From: Conexibacter woesei Iso977N
GTDB lineage: Bacteria > Actinomycetota > Thermoleophilia > Solirubrobacterales > Solirubrobacteraceae
DNA: 64,000 nt
Assembly (NCBI RefSeq): GCF_000424625.1
Contig: NZ_AUKG01000001.1
Span: 1,240,001 to 1,304,000 of the forward strand
Direction: 5' to 3'
Shown here: one piece after another, positions 33,532 through 42,391 of the stretch
Numbering within the stretch: position 1 is the first letter of the stretch
Layout of the letters: every line of letters begins with the position of its first letter
The notes under the pieces: generated by a model
What the model saw: only the letters and a program-made list of their open reading frames with translations
Told to the model about the DNA's origin: nothing
Database searches by the model: none
Program-made: the position numbers and the translations under genes

Positions 33532-34872
33532 CTACGTCGTCGTGTCCGGCAGGTGGCGGCCGACGACCGCGACGTAGATCCCGCGCGGGACGTCCGGGTC
33601 GTTGCCGTCGGAGACGTGCAGGTAGATGCGCGCGATGAACTGCGCGCCGGAGCCGGAGCCGAGGCCGATGTGGGGGCCGACCCAGAGCCTGGGCGTTCCG
33701 GGACCATTGAGGAAGAACGAGTAGTCGTCCTCGTAGCGCTTGCGCGTGGTCTCGGCGATGTCGGGCTTCCACTGCGTGATGCCGTGCTCGGCGGCGGCCT
33801 GGCCGAGCGACTTGCCCATGTCGCCCTCGGCGTAGCGGGCGGCCAGCGCGTCCAGCCCGCGCAGCGTGCGCAGGACCAGCCCCGGGCGCCGGAACGGGGA
33901 CTCGCTCGCCGTCTCGAACGCCTTGGGCGCGAAGACGAGGTGCCTGCTCTCCGCGGCCGCGCGCTCGACCGCCTCCAGGACGGTGGCGGGCGGGGCCTCG
34001 ACCGCGTCGACGACCGTCCCGTCCGGCGCCTCGGCGCCCTCGGCATCCACGCGCGCGAGCAGCTGCGTCAGCTCGGCGATCGCCCGGCGGTCCTGCTCGC
34101 GCTCGGTGCGCAGGCGCTCCATGCGCTCGTGCAGGTCGTCGCGCGCCTCCTCGGTCGCGGCGGCGGCCGTGAGCGTGCGCTCCATCTCCTCCAGCAACTC
34201 GGTCTCGGCCGGCGGCGCCTCGTCCCGCGCGGCGGCGGCCGCGCGCAGCTCCGCGACCTCCGCGGTCAAGGCCTCCACCTTGCTCAGCGCGGCGTCGCGG
34301 TCACGCGTCAGGCCGTCCCGCTCCGCCTCCGCGGCGGCGCGCGCGTCGTCGGCCTCGTCGCGCTTGGCCCGCGCGACCTCCTCGCGGCGCCTGAGCTCCG
34401 GGATCTTCTTGGCCTCGGCCTCGAGCTTGCCCGCGCGCAGCTCCAGCTCCCTCTCGCGCGCGCCGAGCTGCTCGTGCGCGGCCAGCGCCTTCTCCATCAC
34501 GACGCCGAAGATCGAGTCGTCGATCCCGGACTCGTCGAGCATCTTGTCCCAGGACCCGAAGACCGCCTCGACCTCCTCGGCCGTCGGCCACCCGGAGTCC
34601 GGGTCGAAGTCCTCCGGCTCGGGCGCGTAGCCGGCCATGCCGGTGAAGCGCCAGCACGCGTGCATGATCTCCAGGCGGTCGAGCGCGTCGCGCGTCCCGG
34701 CCCACCAGTGCGCGTCGCCCCTGGGCGCTGGTCGCTCGTCCATGCGCAGGCCGAGCTCGTCCAGCGCCTGCTCGGCGGCGCGGCGCGCGTAGTACTCCTT
34801 GCGCAGCTGCGCGGTCGTCGGCTCGGCGGACTTCTGGGGACGCGTGGGGCGCGCCGTCTTCTTCTTCGCCAC
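33532..34872 (-). CDS. Coiled-coil protein with homing-endonuclease-repeat-like N-terminus and conserved C-terminal domain
   Basis: 446 residues from GTG 34872, 8 nt after TAGCGT. Three parts are visible. Residues about 20-125 include SGWPTAEEVEAVFGSWDKML, which looks like the HNR-type DNA-binding repeat found with homing endonucleases (GRWPTxxEVxxxFGSW). Residues about 135-280 are a long Glu/Ala/Arg coiled coil. Residues about 300-446 are a compact domain (LVFAPKAFETASESPFRRPG, RLWVGPHIGLGSGSGAQFIA, VAVVGRHLPDTTT) that I recall as a widespread but unnamed C-terminal domain of actinobacterial proteins, sometimes next to nuclease-like modules. Function unknown; a DNA-associated role is inferred. 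Divergent from a tail-anchored 59-residue protein. Confidence 0.7.
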   Translation of the reverse strand: MAKKKTARPTRPQKSAEPTTAQLRKEYYARRAAEQALDELGLRMDERPAPRGDAHWWAGTRDALDRLEIMHACWRFTGMAGYAPEPEDFDPDSGWPTAEEVEAVFGSWDKMLDESGIDDSIFGVVMEKALAAHEQLGARERELELRAGKLEAEAKKIPELRRREEVARAKRDEADDARAAAEAERDGLTRDRDAALSKVEALTAEVAELRAAAAARDEAPPAETELLEEMERTLTAAAATEEARDDLHERMERLRTEREQDRRAIAELTQLLARVDAEGAEAPDGTVVDAVEAPPATVLEAVERAAAESRHLVFAPKAFETASESPFRRPGLVLRTLRGLDALAARYAEGDMGKSLGQAAAEHGITQWKPDIAETTRKRYEDDYSFFLNGPGTPRLWVGPHIGLGSGSGAQFIARIYLHVSDGNDPDVPRGIYVAVVGRHLPDTTT

Positions 34873-34904
34873 GGAGTCGGACGCTACCGGGTACAACAAC
34901 GCCG

Positions 34905-35084
34905 ATGAGCCCCGGCTACGACGACGATGACGACTGGTCCGGCACCCCGCCCGAGGGCCACCACACGCGCGACCAGTCCGACCCGGAGGCGTGGCGCAAG
35001 CCGTTCCGGGCGCAGACGATCGTGTACGGGTTGATCGGGCTCGGGATCGTGGTGGTGGTGATCCTGGCGCTCGTCGCGTCCTAG
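34905..35084 (+). CDS. Small tail-anchored membrane protein, 59 residues
   Basis: ATG 34905 to TAG 35084. The first 35 residues are acidic and hydrophilic (MSPGYDDDDDWSGTPPEGHH), then a basic WRKPFRAQ and a single C-terminal transmembrane helix (TIVYGLIGLGIVVVVILALV). Codon usage matches the genome and both ends fit: it is divergent from the coiled-coil gene and its stop shares CTAG (35081-35084) with YqgE. No family recognised. Short length makes it easy to miss in gene calling. Confidence 0.65.
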   Translation: MSPGYDDDDDWSGTPPEGHHTRDQSDPEAWRKPFRAQTIVYGLIGLGIVVVVILALVAS

Positions 35085-35662
35085 TTGACGGACGGGTCCA
35101 GCGGCATCCGCGCGAGCAGCCGGAACTGGCCGCCCTTGCGCTGCAGGACGCGGCCCCACAGCTCGGCGGGCTCCTCGTCGAAGACGTCGGCGGCCAGCGC
35201 GGGCTCGACGATCCAGTCCTCGCGCTCCAGCTCGGCCTCGAGCTGGCCCGGGCCCCAGCCGGTGTAGCCGGCGTAGACGCGGCGGCGCGCGGTCGCGTCG
35301 CCGAGGCGGTCCAGGCCGGTCCGGTCGCTCACGAGGCCGATCGCGCCGACGACGAGGTACGCGGCCTCGGCCGGGTCGTCGAACTCGGCCAGCACGACGA
35401 TCGACGCGGGCTGGACCGGGCCGCCGACGAAGACGACCTCGTCGGAGTCCATCACGCCGTCCAGCTCCGGGACCGCGTCGGTGACCTCGGTCTCCGACGG
35501 GCGGTTGAGGACGATCCCGAGCGCGCCATCCTCGTCGTGGTTGGCGATGGCCACGACGGTCCGCGCGAAGTTGGGATCCGACATCGCCGGGGAGGCGATC
35601 AGCAGCTGCCCTTCGAGGAAGCCCATGGGTGGTCTCAGTGTGCCAGGGTCGTGCTCGGCCAT
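35081..35662 (-). CDS. YqgE/AlgH family protein (UPF0301)
   Basis: 193 residues from ATG 35662, or 181 from ATG 35626 (MGFLEGQLLIASPAMSD, the point where family similarity begins). Family motifs are GQLLIASPAMSDPNFARTVV, NHDEDGALGIVLNRPSE, VFVGGPVQPASIVVLAEF and YAGYTGWGPGQLEAELER, ending in WGRVLQRKGG. This widely conserved small protein has been tied to alginate regulation in Pseudomonas, but a general biochemical role is not established. It is encoded alone. Confidence 0.93.
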   Translation of the reverse strand: MAEHDPGTLRPPMGFLEGQLLIASPAMSDPNFARTVVAIANHDEDGALGIVLNRPSETEVTDAVPELDGVMDSDEVVFVGGPVQPASIVVLAEFDDPAEAAYLVVGAIGLVSDRTGLDRLGDATARRRVYAGYTGWGPGQLEAELEREDWIVEPALAADVFDEEPAELWGRVLQRKGGQFRLLARMPLDPSVN

Positions 35663-35900
35663 CTTCGGTGAGAGCAGTACCCGAGCGGGTCCGCGCCCGA
35701 ACCGGCGGTGCGGCGGCGGTCCGTTTGCCGGGGTGTTGTACACCATGTTCGCGTACGGACGTCCTATGGTGAGCCGTTGAAACCGGGATCTGAAGGACGA
35801 AATTCCGGTCGATCCCTACGCAAGCCTGAGTTGCGGTGAGCCGTGCGTGTTTGTCTCAGGTCAGACGGGGAAGACCGAAAGCCTGGTGTCCAGTCAGACA

Positions 35901-36614
35901 ATGACCTCACGTCCACTGATCTCGATCCTCGATGCGGACCCCGAGCTGGGTGCCGGTCTGTCGGGGGATGCGCGCGACCTCGCGCGCCGGCACGCCGTCG
36001 CTGCAGTGCATGCGCTGCCGACGGGGCCGTTCGAGTTCCCATCGCCGAACGGCGAGAGCGCCGCGCCCGCGATCGGTCTGCTCGTGCTCGACGGGCTGAT
36101 CACGCGCGACGTCGAGCTCGCCAGGCGATCTACCACCGAGTTGCTCGGGTCCGGGGACATCATCAGACCCTGGGACGACGAGCTGTCGCTCGACCCGCTT
36201 CCGGGCTCGATCACGTGGGCGGTCCTGGAGCCGGCGCGGGTGGCGGTCCTGGACCGGCGCTTCGCGGCGGTCGCTGGGCGCTGGCCGTCGATGCTCGACA
36301 CGCTGATCGGCCGGACCGTGCGGCGCTCGCGGCAGCTGTCGGTGCAGCGCGCGATCGCGCAGGTGCCGCGCGTCGATGCGCGCGTGCTGGTCCTGCTGTG
36401 GCTGCTGGCCGACCGCTGGGGCCGCGTGTCGCCGCAGGGCGTCCGGGTCCCGCTGTCGCTGACGCACGAGACGATCGGCAAGCTCGTCGGCGCGCGGCGG
36501 CCGTCGGTGACGACGGCGCTGGGCGTGCTGACGCGACGCGGCCTCGTCGAGCGGACCGACAACGGCTGGCTGCTGCACGGCGATCCGCAGGAGGCGCTGC
36601 CCGAGTTGTTGTAG
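35901..36614 (+). CDS. Crp/Fnr-type transcriptional regulator
   Basis: 237 residues from ATG 35901; a GTG at 35847 would add 18 residues. The N-terminal 150 residues follow a cNMP-binding beta-roll (IGLLVLDGLITRDVELARRS, TELLGSGDIIRPWDDE) but lack the RxS/T ring of cAMP binders, so the ligand is unknown. The C-terminal winged helix is RVPLSLTHETIGKLVGARRP, then SVTTALGVLTRRGLVERTDN. It is separated by 238 nt from YqgE; this gap holds promoter-like sequence but no gene. A bidirectional terminator follows. Confidence 0.85.
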   Translation: MTSRPLISILDADPELGAGLSGDARDLARRHAVAAVHALPTGPFEFPSPNGESAAPAIGLLVLDGLITRDVELARRSTTELLGSGDIIRPWDDELSLDPLPGSITWAVLEPARVAVLDRRFAAVAGRWPSMLDTLIGRTVRRSRQLSVQRAIAQVPRVDARVLVLLWLLADRWGRVSPQGVRVPLSLTHETIGKLVGARRPSVTTALGVLTRRGLVERTDNGWLLHGDPQEALPELL

Positions 36615-36620
36615 GGGTTG

Positions 36621-36643
36621 CTGCTCGGCCGCTAGCCGAGCAG
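36621..36643. terminator. Bidirectional terminator between Crp-type and MFS genes
   Basis: CTGCTCGGC(CGCTA)GCCGAGCAG is a perfect 9-bp stem 7 nt past the Crp-type stop; it runs into the last codons of the convergent MFS gene. Confidence 0.6.
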
Positions 36644-38275
36644 GCTCTGCAGGATGGTCGAGAGGGAGCGCGGGTCCTTCCCGTACTTCCTCTCGTACCG
36701 CGCGCGCTCCTGCTCGTCCGCGAGGCCGAGCACGAGCTCCTCGCGTGAGGAGCCGGCCTTGCAGGCGGTCGTGTCGAGGAGCTCCAGGGCGCGGTCCTGG
36801 ATGAAGCCCTCCAGGCCGCCGGTCTCCGGGAGCGGGCGCTGGTCGCACGGGTCGCGCAGCTCGACGGGCGCGGGCGCGTACTGGTGGTGGAAGCCCGCGT
36901 AGGCGAGCGGGAGGGCGACGGTCGTCGCGGCGACGCCCACGAGCGCCGCGCTCTTCGCGGCCTTCGTGACGACCGCGGCCGCCGCGAGCAGCGCGAGCGC
37001 GCCCGTGACGAGGAAGGCCGTCCGGAACGCCTCGCCGACGGCGAGGACGAGCGTGTCGTCGACCCGTGCCGCCATGTGGTCGTAGGCGTCGTGCTCGCCG
37101 GAGTCGACGGTGTCGCGGCCCCTGGTGAGGGCTGCGCGCAGGCCGTGGCGCGGTTGTTGTTCATCGACGCCGGAGAGCAGGCTCGGGGCGAGGCGGAGCT
37201 TGTCGGTGGGGTTGAGCTTGGCGTCGAGGACGACCGCGACGCCGCGCTCCTTCGCGCGCTCGGTCGCGTTGGTGAGCTCGTGGGAGACGATCGGGGCGAG
37301 GAGGATCAGCGCCAGCGCGATCCCGGCGTGGCGCAGGACCAGGAGGCGCGCGGCGTCCTGGGGGTCGCGCTCCGGGAGCAGCTCGCCGCCGAGCGCGGGG
37401 AGCGCGAGGCCCATGCCGAGGCCGGCCGCGGCCTGGGGCACGAAGGTCCAGGCGACGTGGGCGTCCGGGAGGAACGCGAGCGCGAGGACGCCGGCGCCGA
37501 CGAGCGCGCAGCCCGCGGCCGCGCGGGCGTGGGCCTGCCCCCCGATCCGGGAGCCGATCACCGCGCCCGCCGGGATCACCGTGACCGTCGCCGCGGCGGC
37601 GAGCGGCGTGACGTCCCAGCCGGCGACCAGCAACAACACCAACAAGAACAAGACCGCGGTCAGCGCCGCCGAGACCAGTGCCAGCGCGACGGCCGGCCCG
37701 AGCCTGACGCCGCCCTCGGTGTGGGCCTTCGGCCGCACATCCCGCACGGGTTCCGCGAGCGCCGCCACCGCGGCGACGGCCGCGACGGGCGCCTGCACGT
37801 AGAAGATCGCCCGCCACGAGAACAGCTCGGTCAGCAGGCCACCCAGCGCCGGGCCGACCGCGGCGGCCAGCACCGCCGCGCCCAACCAGAGCCTGCGCCC
37901 CCGCTCGCCCGCGGCGCCGTCGGGCTCCAGGAGCGCGAACGCGGCGACGAGCGCCGCTGCGCCGCCGACCGCCTGGACCCCACGGGCGGCAAGGAGCAAC
38001 CCCAGCGACCCGCTGACGCCCGCGACGAGCGAGGCACTCCCGAAGACGACGAGCCCACCCGCCGCCATCCGCGGAGCACCGACACCCCGCTGGATCCGCT
38101 CGACCGGGATCAACGCCGCCGCGAGCACCACGGTGTAGACGCCCAGCACCGCGGCGACGCCCTCCACCGTCGTATGCAGCTCATGCAACAACTCCGGCAG
38201 CGCCAGCGTGACGATCGACGCATCCGCCAACGCCAACCCCGCCGCAACCGCAATGACGACATGTCTCCACCGCAC
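36632..38275 (-). CDS. MFS transporter of the multidrug (DHA2) type
   Basis: 547 residues from GTG 38275. The first 14-helix-type half contains LALADASIVTLALPELLHEL (the usual D-x-x-I-V start of DHA2 pumps), LAARGVQAVGGAAALVAAFA, GPALGGLLTELFSWRAIFYV and further helices to about residue 440. A large loop (about 330-400) and a C-terminal soluble tail of about 80 residues (REELVLGLADEQERARYERK) are unusual for the family and may carry a partner or regulatory site. It presumably exports drugs or lipids by proton antiport. Monocistronic; the DUF2339 gene lies 28 nt upstream on the same strand and could be co-transcribed. Confidence 0.85.
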   Translation of the reverse strand: MRWRHVVIAVAAGLALADASIVTLALPELLHELHTTVEGVAAVLGVYTVVLAAALIPVERIQRGVGAPRMAAGGLVVFGSASLVAGVSGSLGLLLAARGVQAVGGAAALVAAFALLEPDGAAGERGRRLWLGAAVLAAAVGPALGGLLTELFSWRAIFYVQAPVAAVAAVAALAEPVRDVRPKAHTEGGVRLGPAVALALVSAALTAVLFLLVLLLVAGWDVTPLAAAATVTVIPAGAVIGSRIGGQAHARAAAGCALVGAGVLALAFLPDAHVAWTFVPQAAAGLGMGLALPALGGELLPERDPQDAARLLVLRHAGIALALILLAPIVSHELTNATERAKERGVAVVLDAKLNPTDKLRLAPSLLSGVDEQQPRHGLRAALTRGRDTVDSGEHDAYDHMAARVDDTLVLAVGEAFRTAFLVTGALALLAAAAVVTKAAKSAALVGVAATTVALPLAYAGFHHQYAPAPVELRDPCDQRPLPETGGLEGFIQDRALELLDTTACKAGSSREELVLGLADEQERARYERKYGKDPRSLSTILQSLLG

Positions 38276-38303
38276 ACCCGCAGTCTGCCGTACGCCGGAG
38301 CGC

Positions 38304-40373
38304 TCAGTGGCTCGGTAGCTCGCGGGGTGTGTAGCGGTGCCAGGCTGCGGCGGCGGTGAGGAGGATGGTGCCGAGGGCCAGGAAGGAGCCGGCGCGGGCT
38401 GCGGAGGTGAGGGTCTCGAGGTCGAAGAGGAGGACCTTGGCGAGGGCGATCATCAGCAGCAGGAGGCCGGCGCGGCGGAGGGCGACGTGGTTGGTGGTCA
38501 GGCCGATCACCAACGTGGCGATGCCGGTCAGGGCCCAGAGGGCGGAGAGCGCGACCTGGCCGGTGTGGAACGGCAGGGGCGTCACGATCTCGGTCGAGGC
38601 CAGGTAGAGCAACAACAAGGCCGAGGTGGCGTAGTTGATGATGTTGGGAAGGCCGAGGTCCTCGGTCGTCAGCTCGACGCGGCCGATGCGCCACCAGGCG
38701 AGGGCCACGGCGATCAGGACCGCCGCCGCGCCGAGCGCGTCGGGCAGGCCGTCGGCCAGCGCGAGCGGCGGTGCGACGACGGCGACCGCCACGCCGGTCG
38801 CGCCGAGCAGGTGCATCCAGGCCGCTCCGGCGGCGACGCCGTCACGCGAGCGGCGCCAGACCTGCGCCAGCGCGACCGCCTCCGCGGCCCAGGCCAGGAC
38901 GAGCGGGATCGGCGTGAGCGTCCGTGCGGCGATCCACGCGAGCGCCGCCAACGCGACGCCGTCCAGCGCGCCGCGGAACGGGCGGGGCAGCGTCCCGACG
39001 CGCGCCGCGGCGAACGACGCCGCCGCGACCGACCCGAGCGCCACGGCGATGTCCGCCGTCCCCTCGGCCGCCAGCGCGGTGCAGGCCGCCAGCAGGACGT
39101 GCCCGCCGAGTCCGGCGCCGACCAGCGCCTGCTCGGCGACACGTGCGGGCCTCAGCCGCGAGATCGCGGCGAACAGCAGCGCGCCCGCGGCGTAGGCGAT
39201 CGGCAGCGCGACGCCGTTCAGCGTCGTCGCCAGCGCGACGTCCGCCAGCACGACGCCGAGCGTCAGCGCCAGCACGCCCAGCTCCGCCGACACGCGCCGC
39301 AGCCGGTGCGCAGCAACCCCTACAACAAGATGCGCGACCGCGAGGCCGGCCAGCCACACGTCCAGCGCGACCGTCTGATGGCGGGCCGTCAGCACCGCCG
39401 CGCCCGCCCCGGCGAGGAAGAGCGCGTTGGCCGCCAGCAGCCCCGCCGACACCGGGCGCAGCGTCCCGGACGCGATCCGCAGCTCGAAGCCGACCGCCTG
39501 CACGACCCACAGCACGCCGAACGCGCCCAGCGCCAGCAGCGCCGGCCCCGCCGCCGGCGCTCCGTCCGCCAGCCACAGCCCGACCTGCACGGCGGTCACG
39601 GCGAACGCCGCGACCGCGATCCGGTCCCAGCGCTTGGCGATCAGGACCGCCGCCGCCGGGACGGTCGCCGCGAGCAGCAGCGCGACCGTCGCCCCGTCGT
39701 AGTCTGCGCCCGCCAGCGCCGGCGCCAGCAGCCCGCCGACGATCCCGAACGACGCGAGCACCTCCGAGGACCGCTTCAGCGCGAACGCCGTCGCCGCCGC
39801 GCCGATCGACAACACCAACATCAGCGCGAGCGGCGTCCCGATCAAGTTGTAGGTCTGCGCGGCGACCGTCACGTCGACGTCGAGCGCCGCGATCCCAGCG
39901 CCGATCGCCGTCAGCGCCGCCACCGGCGCCTTCAGCCGCACGCCCGCGCCGATCAGGCCGAACGCGCCGGCCGCCGCGATCACGCAGCGCGCGGTCTCGC
40001 CGAGCCAGCCGTGCGAGATCGCGATCGCCAGGAAGAACGCGAAGCCGACCAGCAGCGCCGCGCCGCCCGCGAACGCCAGCAGCCGCCCGCCGAGCAGCTC
40101 CTCGAGGTCCGGGAGCGTCGCCCGCTCGGTCGCCGCCGCCGCCTCCGGCTCCGGCGGCGGGGGAGACGACGCCTGCCACGGCGACGGCGCCGGCCCCGCG
40201 GGCAGCGTCCATGCCTCGAGGTCCGTGGCGCGCACGCGCTCCGGGACCGGCGCAGCCGGCGGCGCCTCGGCGCGCCGCGGCCGCTCCGGGGCCTCGGTCA
40301 TCGCGAGGCCGACGGCCTCCTCCACCCGTTCCAGGCGCCGCTCCAGCGTCGCCATCCGCCGCTCGTCGATCAT
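38304..40373 (-). CDS. DUF2339 polytopic membrane protein
   Basis: 689 residues from ATG 40373 with GGAGGAG 8 nt upstream. A short N-terminal coiled coil (DERRMATLERRLERVEEAVG) and a proline-rich linker precede about twenty transmembrane helices beginning at LLGGRLLAFAGGAALLVGFA, the standard DUF2339 opening (WxGxxxLxxxG). The repeated GLLAPAL and ALAWWRIG-like helices are typical. The family is widespread and of unknown function. It shares a divergent promoter with the TetR gene at 40459; both operators there (40390-40435) lie in its upstream region, so it is the likely target of that regulator. Confidence 0.88.
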   Translation of the reverse strand: MIDERRMATLERRLERVEEAVGLAMTEAPERPRRAEAPPAAPVPERVRATDLEAWTLPAGPAPSPWQASSPPPPEPEAAAATERATLPDLEELLGGRLLAFAGGAALLVGFAFFLAIAISHGWLGETARCVIAAAGAFGLIGAGVRLKAPVAALTAIGAGIAALDVDVTVAAQTYNLIGTPLALMLVLSIGAAATAFALKRSSEVLASFGIVGGLLAPALAGADYDGATVALLLAATVPAAAVLIAKRWDRIAVAAFAVTAVQVGLWLADGAPAAGPALLALGAFGVLWVVQAVGFELRIASGTLRPVSAGLLAANALFLAGAGAAVLTARHQTVALDVWLAGLAVAHLVVGVAAHRLRRVSAELGVLALTLGVVLADVALATTLNGVALPIAYAAGALLFAAISRLRPARVAEQALVGAGLGGHVLLAACTALAAEGTADIAVALGSVAAASFAAARVGTLPRPFRGALDGVALAALAWIAARTLTPIPLVLAWAAEAVALAQVWRRSRDGVAAGAAWMHLLGATGVAVAVVAPPLALADGLPDALGAAAVLIAVALAWWRIGRVELTTEDLGLPNIINYATSALLLLYLASTEIVTPLPFHTGQVALSALWALTGIATLVIGLTTNHVALRRAGLLLLMIALAKVLLFDLETLTSAARAGSFLALGTILLTAAAAWHRYTPRELPSH

Positions 40374-40389
40374 CGCTGCTCCTCCGTGT

Positions 40390-40435
40390 TGACCATCGGT
40401 CAGCAGTACGGTAGAGACTTGCTGACCGGCGGTCA
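40390..40435. promoter_or_regulatory. Twin TetR-type operators between divergent genes
   Basis: TGACC-ATC-GGTCA (40390-40402) and TGACC-GGC-GGTCA (40423-40435) are two copies of one palindrome with centres 33 bp apart, close to three helical turns. The TTGACC/GGTCAA style is common for actinobacterial TetR repressors. They sit between the DUF2339 gene and the TetR gene and probably control both. Confidence 0.75.
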
Positions 40436-40458
40436 AGAGGTCCTGTACGATGGGTCGG

Positions 40459-41079
40459 GTGAGCACGCCGCCCGGACCCGCGTATCGCCGCCTCGACGTC
40501 GACGAGCGCCGGGCGCAGCTGATCGCGCTCGGCGAGCGGTTGTTCACGACGGCGACCTACTCGGAGCTCTCGATGGCCCGGATCGCCAGGGAGGCCGGGA
40601 TCTCCAAGGCATTGCTGTACCACTACTTCCCGTCCAAGCAGGCGTACTTCGAGGCGACGCTGCAGGCCGCGGCCGAGGAGCTGATGGCGCGCACCGAGCC
40701 CGACGCGTCGCTGCCGCCGCTCCAGCAGCTCGAGCGCTCGGTCGACGCCTACCTCGGCTGGATCGAGGAGCACGCCGAGGCCTACAAGAAGCTGATCGTC
40801 ACCGCCGGCGAGGTCGCCGAGGTCCGCAGGATGGTCGAGGCCGTGCGCGCGCAGACCGCGGCGAGGATCCTGGCCGGCGTCGTGCCCGAGGGCGAGCCGG
40901 TCCCGCCCGCCGCGCGCACCGCGGTCCACGGCTGGCTGTGGTTCATGGACGGCGCCTGCATCGACTGGATCGCCAACGGCGCCGACGTCCCGCGCGACGC
41001 GCTGCGCGGCCTCCTGCTCGGGACGCTCGCCGGCGCGCTGATGGCGTCCGGCCTGGCGCTCGACCGCCTCGCGGGCTAG
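40459..41079 (+). CDS. TetR-family regulator
   Basis: 206 residues from GTG 40459, 7 nt after TACGAT (40446-40451); the ATG at 40450 lies inside that box and is less likely. Helix-turn-helix: RRAQLIALGERLFTTATYSE, then LSMARIAREAGISKALLYHY and FPSKQAYFEATL. The ligand domain is helical (LIVTAGEVAEVRRMVEAVRA). Its two-site operator upstream suggests repression of itself and of the divergent DUF2339 gene. The stop shares CTAG (41076-41079) with the convergent Tim44-like gene. Confidence 0.92.
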   Translation: MSTPPGPAYRRLDVDERRAQLIALGERLFTTATYSELSMARIAREAGISKALLYHYFPSKQAYFEATLQAAAEELMARTEPDASLPPLQQLERSVDAYLGWIEEHAEAYKKLIVTAGEVAEVRRMVEAVRAQTAARILAGVVPEGEPVPPAARTAVHGWLWFMDGACIDWIANGADVPRDALRGLLLGTLAGALMASGLALDRLAG

Positions 41080-42362
41080 GCGACCGCGACCAGGCGCCAG
41101 GGCGACTCGGCGTCGCCGGTCAGCGCGAACGTCCAGCGCTGGGCGATCGTCGCGTCGCGGTCCTTGGACCCGCTCAGCACCGCGACCGTGTCGCGGTCCT
41201 CGACGTAGCGGCGGCCGTGCAGCGTGACCGTCGCGGTCATCGTCGCCGGCTCGGCGTGGGGATCGAGCGACGAGATCGCCAGCGCCGCCACGCGCGCGCC
41301 GCGCACGACCACGCGCGTCGAGCCGTCCGGGCCCGCGCCGTCGGACCCGTACAACAACGTGCCGATCGCGCCCGGCTCGGCCAGCGCCTCCAGCGCGTCG
41401 TCGGGCCCGTCGATCGCCTCGGCCCACGCCTCGACCGCGCGTCGCGCCGCGATCTCCAGGACGTCCGGGGCGAAGCGCCCGTCCGCCAGCGCCAGGTCCA
41501 ACGCCGCCGCCCGGGCATCGTCATCAAGAACCGCCGGCGCGATCTCCGCCACCGCGACGCCCGCCGGCACCGCGTCGGCCACCGCGCCCTCGACCAGCGC
41601 GGCGTCGGCCACGCGCGCGTCGCCCCACGGCACCGCCACCAGCTCCGACGCCAGGTGGTGGCGCCCCTCGGCGTCGGACTCGATCGACAGCAGCCGCCAG
41701 CGCGCACCGGGCGGGTGGAGCGTCCACCACTCGGTCAGCCTGGTCATCGTGTCGTTGTCGCCCCTCTTGGTGATCGTCCGCCCGTTGTGGTCGATGACGA
41801 AGTCCTCCAGGCTCGCCGTGATCCGCACGACGACGCGGTCCTCGTCCTCGCCCTCGCGGTTGACCAACCCCATGTACTCGATCTGCGGGTGCCCGTGCGG
41901 GGTGCACTGGTTGCGCCAGCCCTTGCGCCGGAAGTCGTTCAGGCGCCGCCGCCACTCGACCATCAGGTCCTCGCCGACGACCTCCTCGAGCCCCTCGATG
42001 TCGTTGCGCGACCACATCTCCTGGATCGAGACGAACAGCGCCGCGGCCTCGCGCCGGACGTTCTCCGGGTCGAAGTCCTCGTCGTCGGTCGCCGCCTCCG
42101 CCGCGGCCAGCTCGGCCTTGCGCACGCGCGCCGCGCGCTGGGCGCGGTACTTGGCCGCGCGCATCGCGCTGAAGGCCAGGAAGACCAGCACGACCACGAC
42201 GATCAGGAAGAAGAAGACGATCGACCCGCCGCCCCCGCCGCCGACGTAGCCCCCGCCTCCGCCGCCGCCGAAGCCGCCGCCCCCACCACCGCCGCCCCCG
42301 CCGAAGCCGGAGGAGCCGCCGCCGGCGGCCGCGAGGATCGAGGAGATCAGAGGGGCGCTCAT
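41076..42362 (-). CDS. Tim44-like domain membrane protein with poly-glycine N-terminus
   Basis: 428 residues from ATG 42362, 9 nt after TAGGCT. Residues 14-46 are almost pure glycine broken by F, Y and V; one transmembrane helix follows (about 47-68, SIVFFFLIVVVVLVFLAF). A charged helix (AKYRAQRAARVRKAELAAAE) leads to a Tim44-like lipid/peptide-binding domain at about 95-235 (LFVSIQEMWSRNDIEGLEEV, VVVRITASLEDFVIDHNGRT). The C-terminal 190 residues repeat a similar alpha+beta pattern without a family I can name. Bacterial Tim44-like proteins are membrane-associated and poorly characterised. Confidence 0.8.
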   Translation of the reverse strand: MSAPLISSILAAAGGGSSGFGGGGGGGGGGFGGGGGGGYVGGGGGGSIVFFFLIVVVVLVFLAFSAMRAAKYRAQRAARVRKAELAAAEAATDDEDFDPENVRREAAALFVSIQEMWSRNDIEGLEEVVGEDLMVEWRRRLNDFRRKGWRNQCTPHGHPQIEYMGLVNREGEDEDRVVVRITASLEDFVIDHNGRTITKRGDNDTMTRLTEWWTLHPPGARWRLLSIESDAEGRHHLASELVAVPWGDARVADAALVEGAVADAVPAGVAVAEIAPAVLDDDARAAALDLALADGRFAPDVLEIAARRAVEAWAEAIDGPDDALEALAEPGAIGTLLYGSDGAGPDGSTRVVVRGARVAALAISSLDPHAEPATMTATVTLHGRRYVEDRDTVAVLSGSKDRDATIAQRWTFALTGDAESPWRLVAVA

Positions 42363-42391
42363 CTGGCGCCAAGCCTAGAGCCCGGCGCGCG

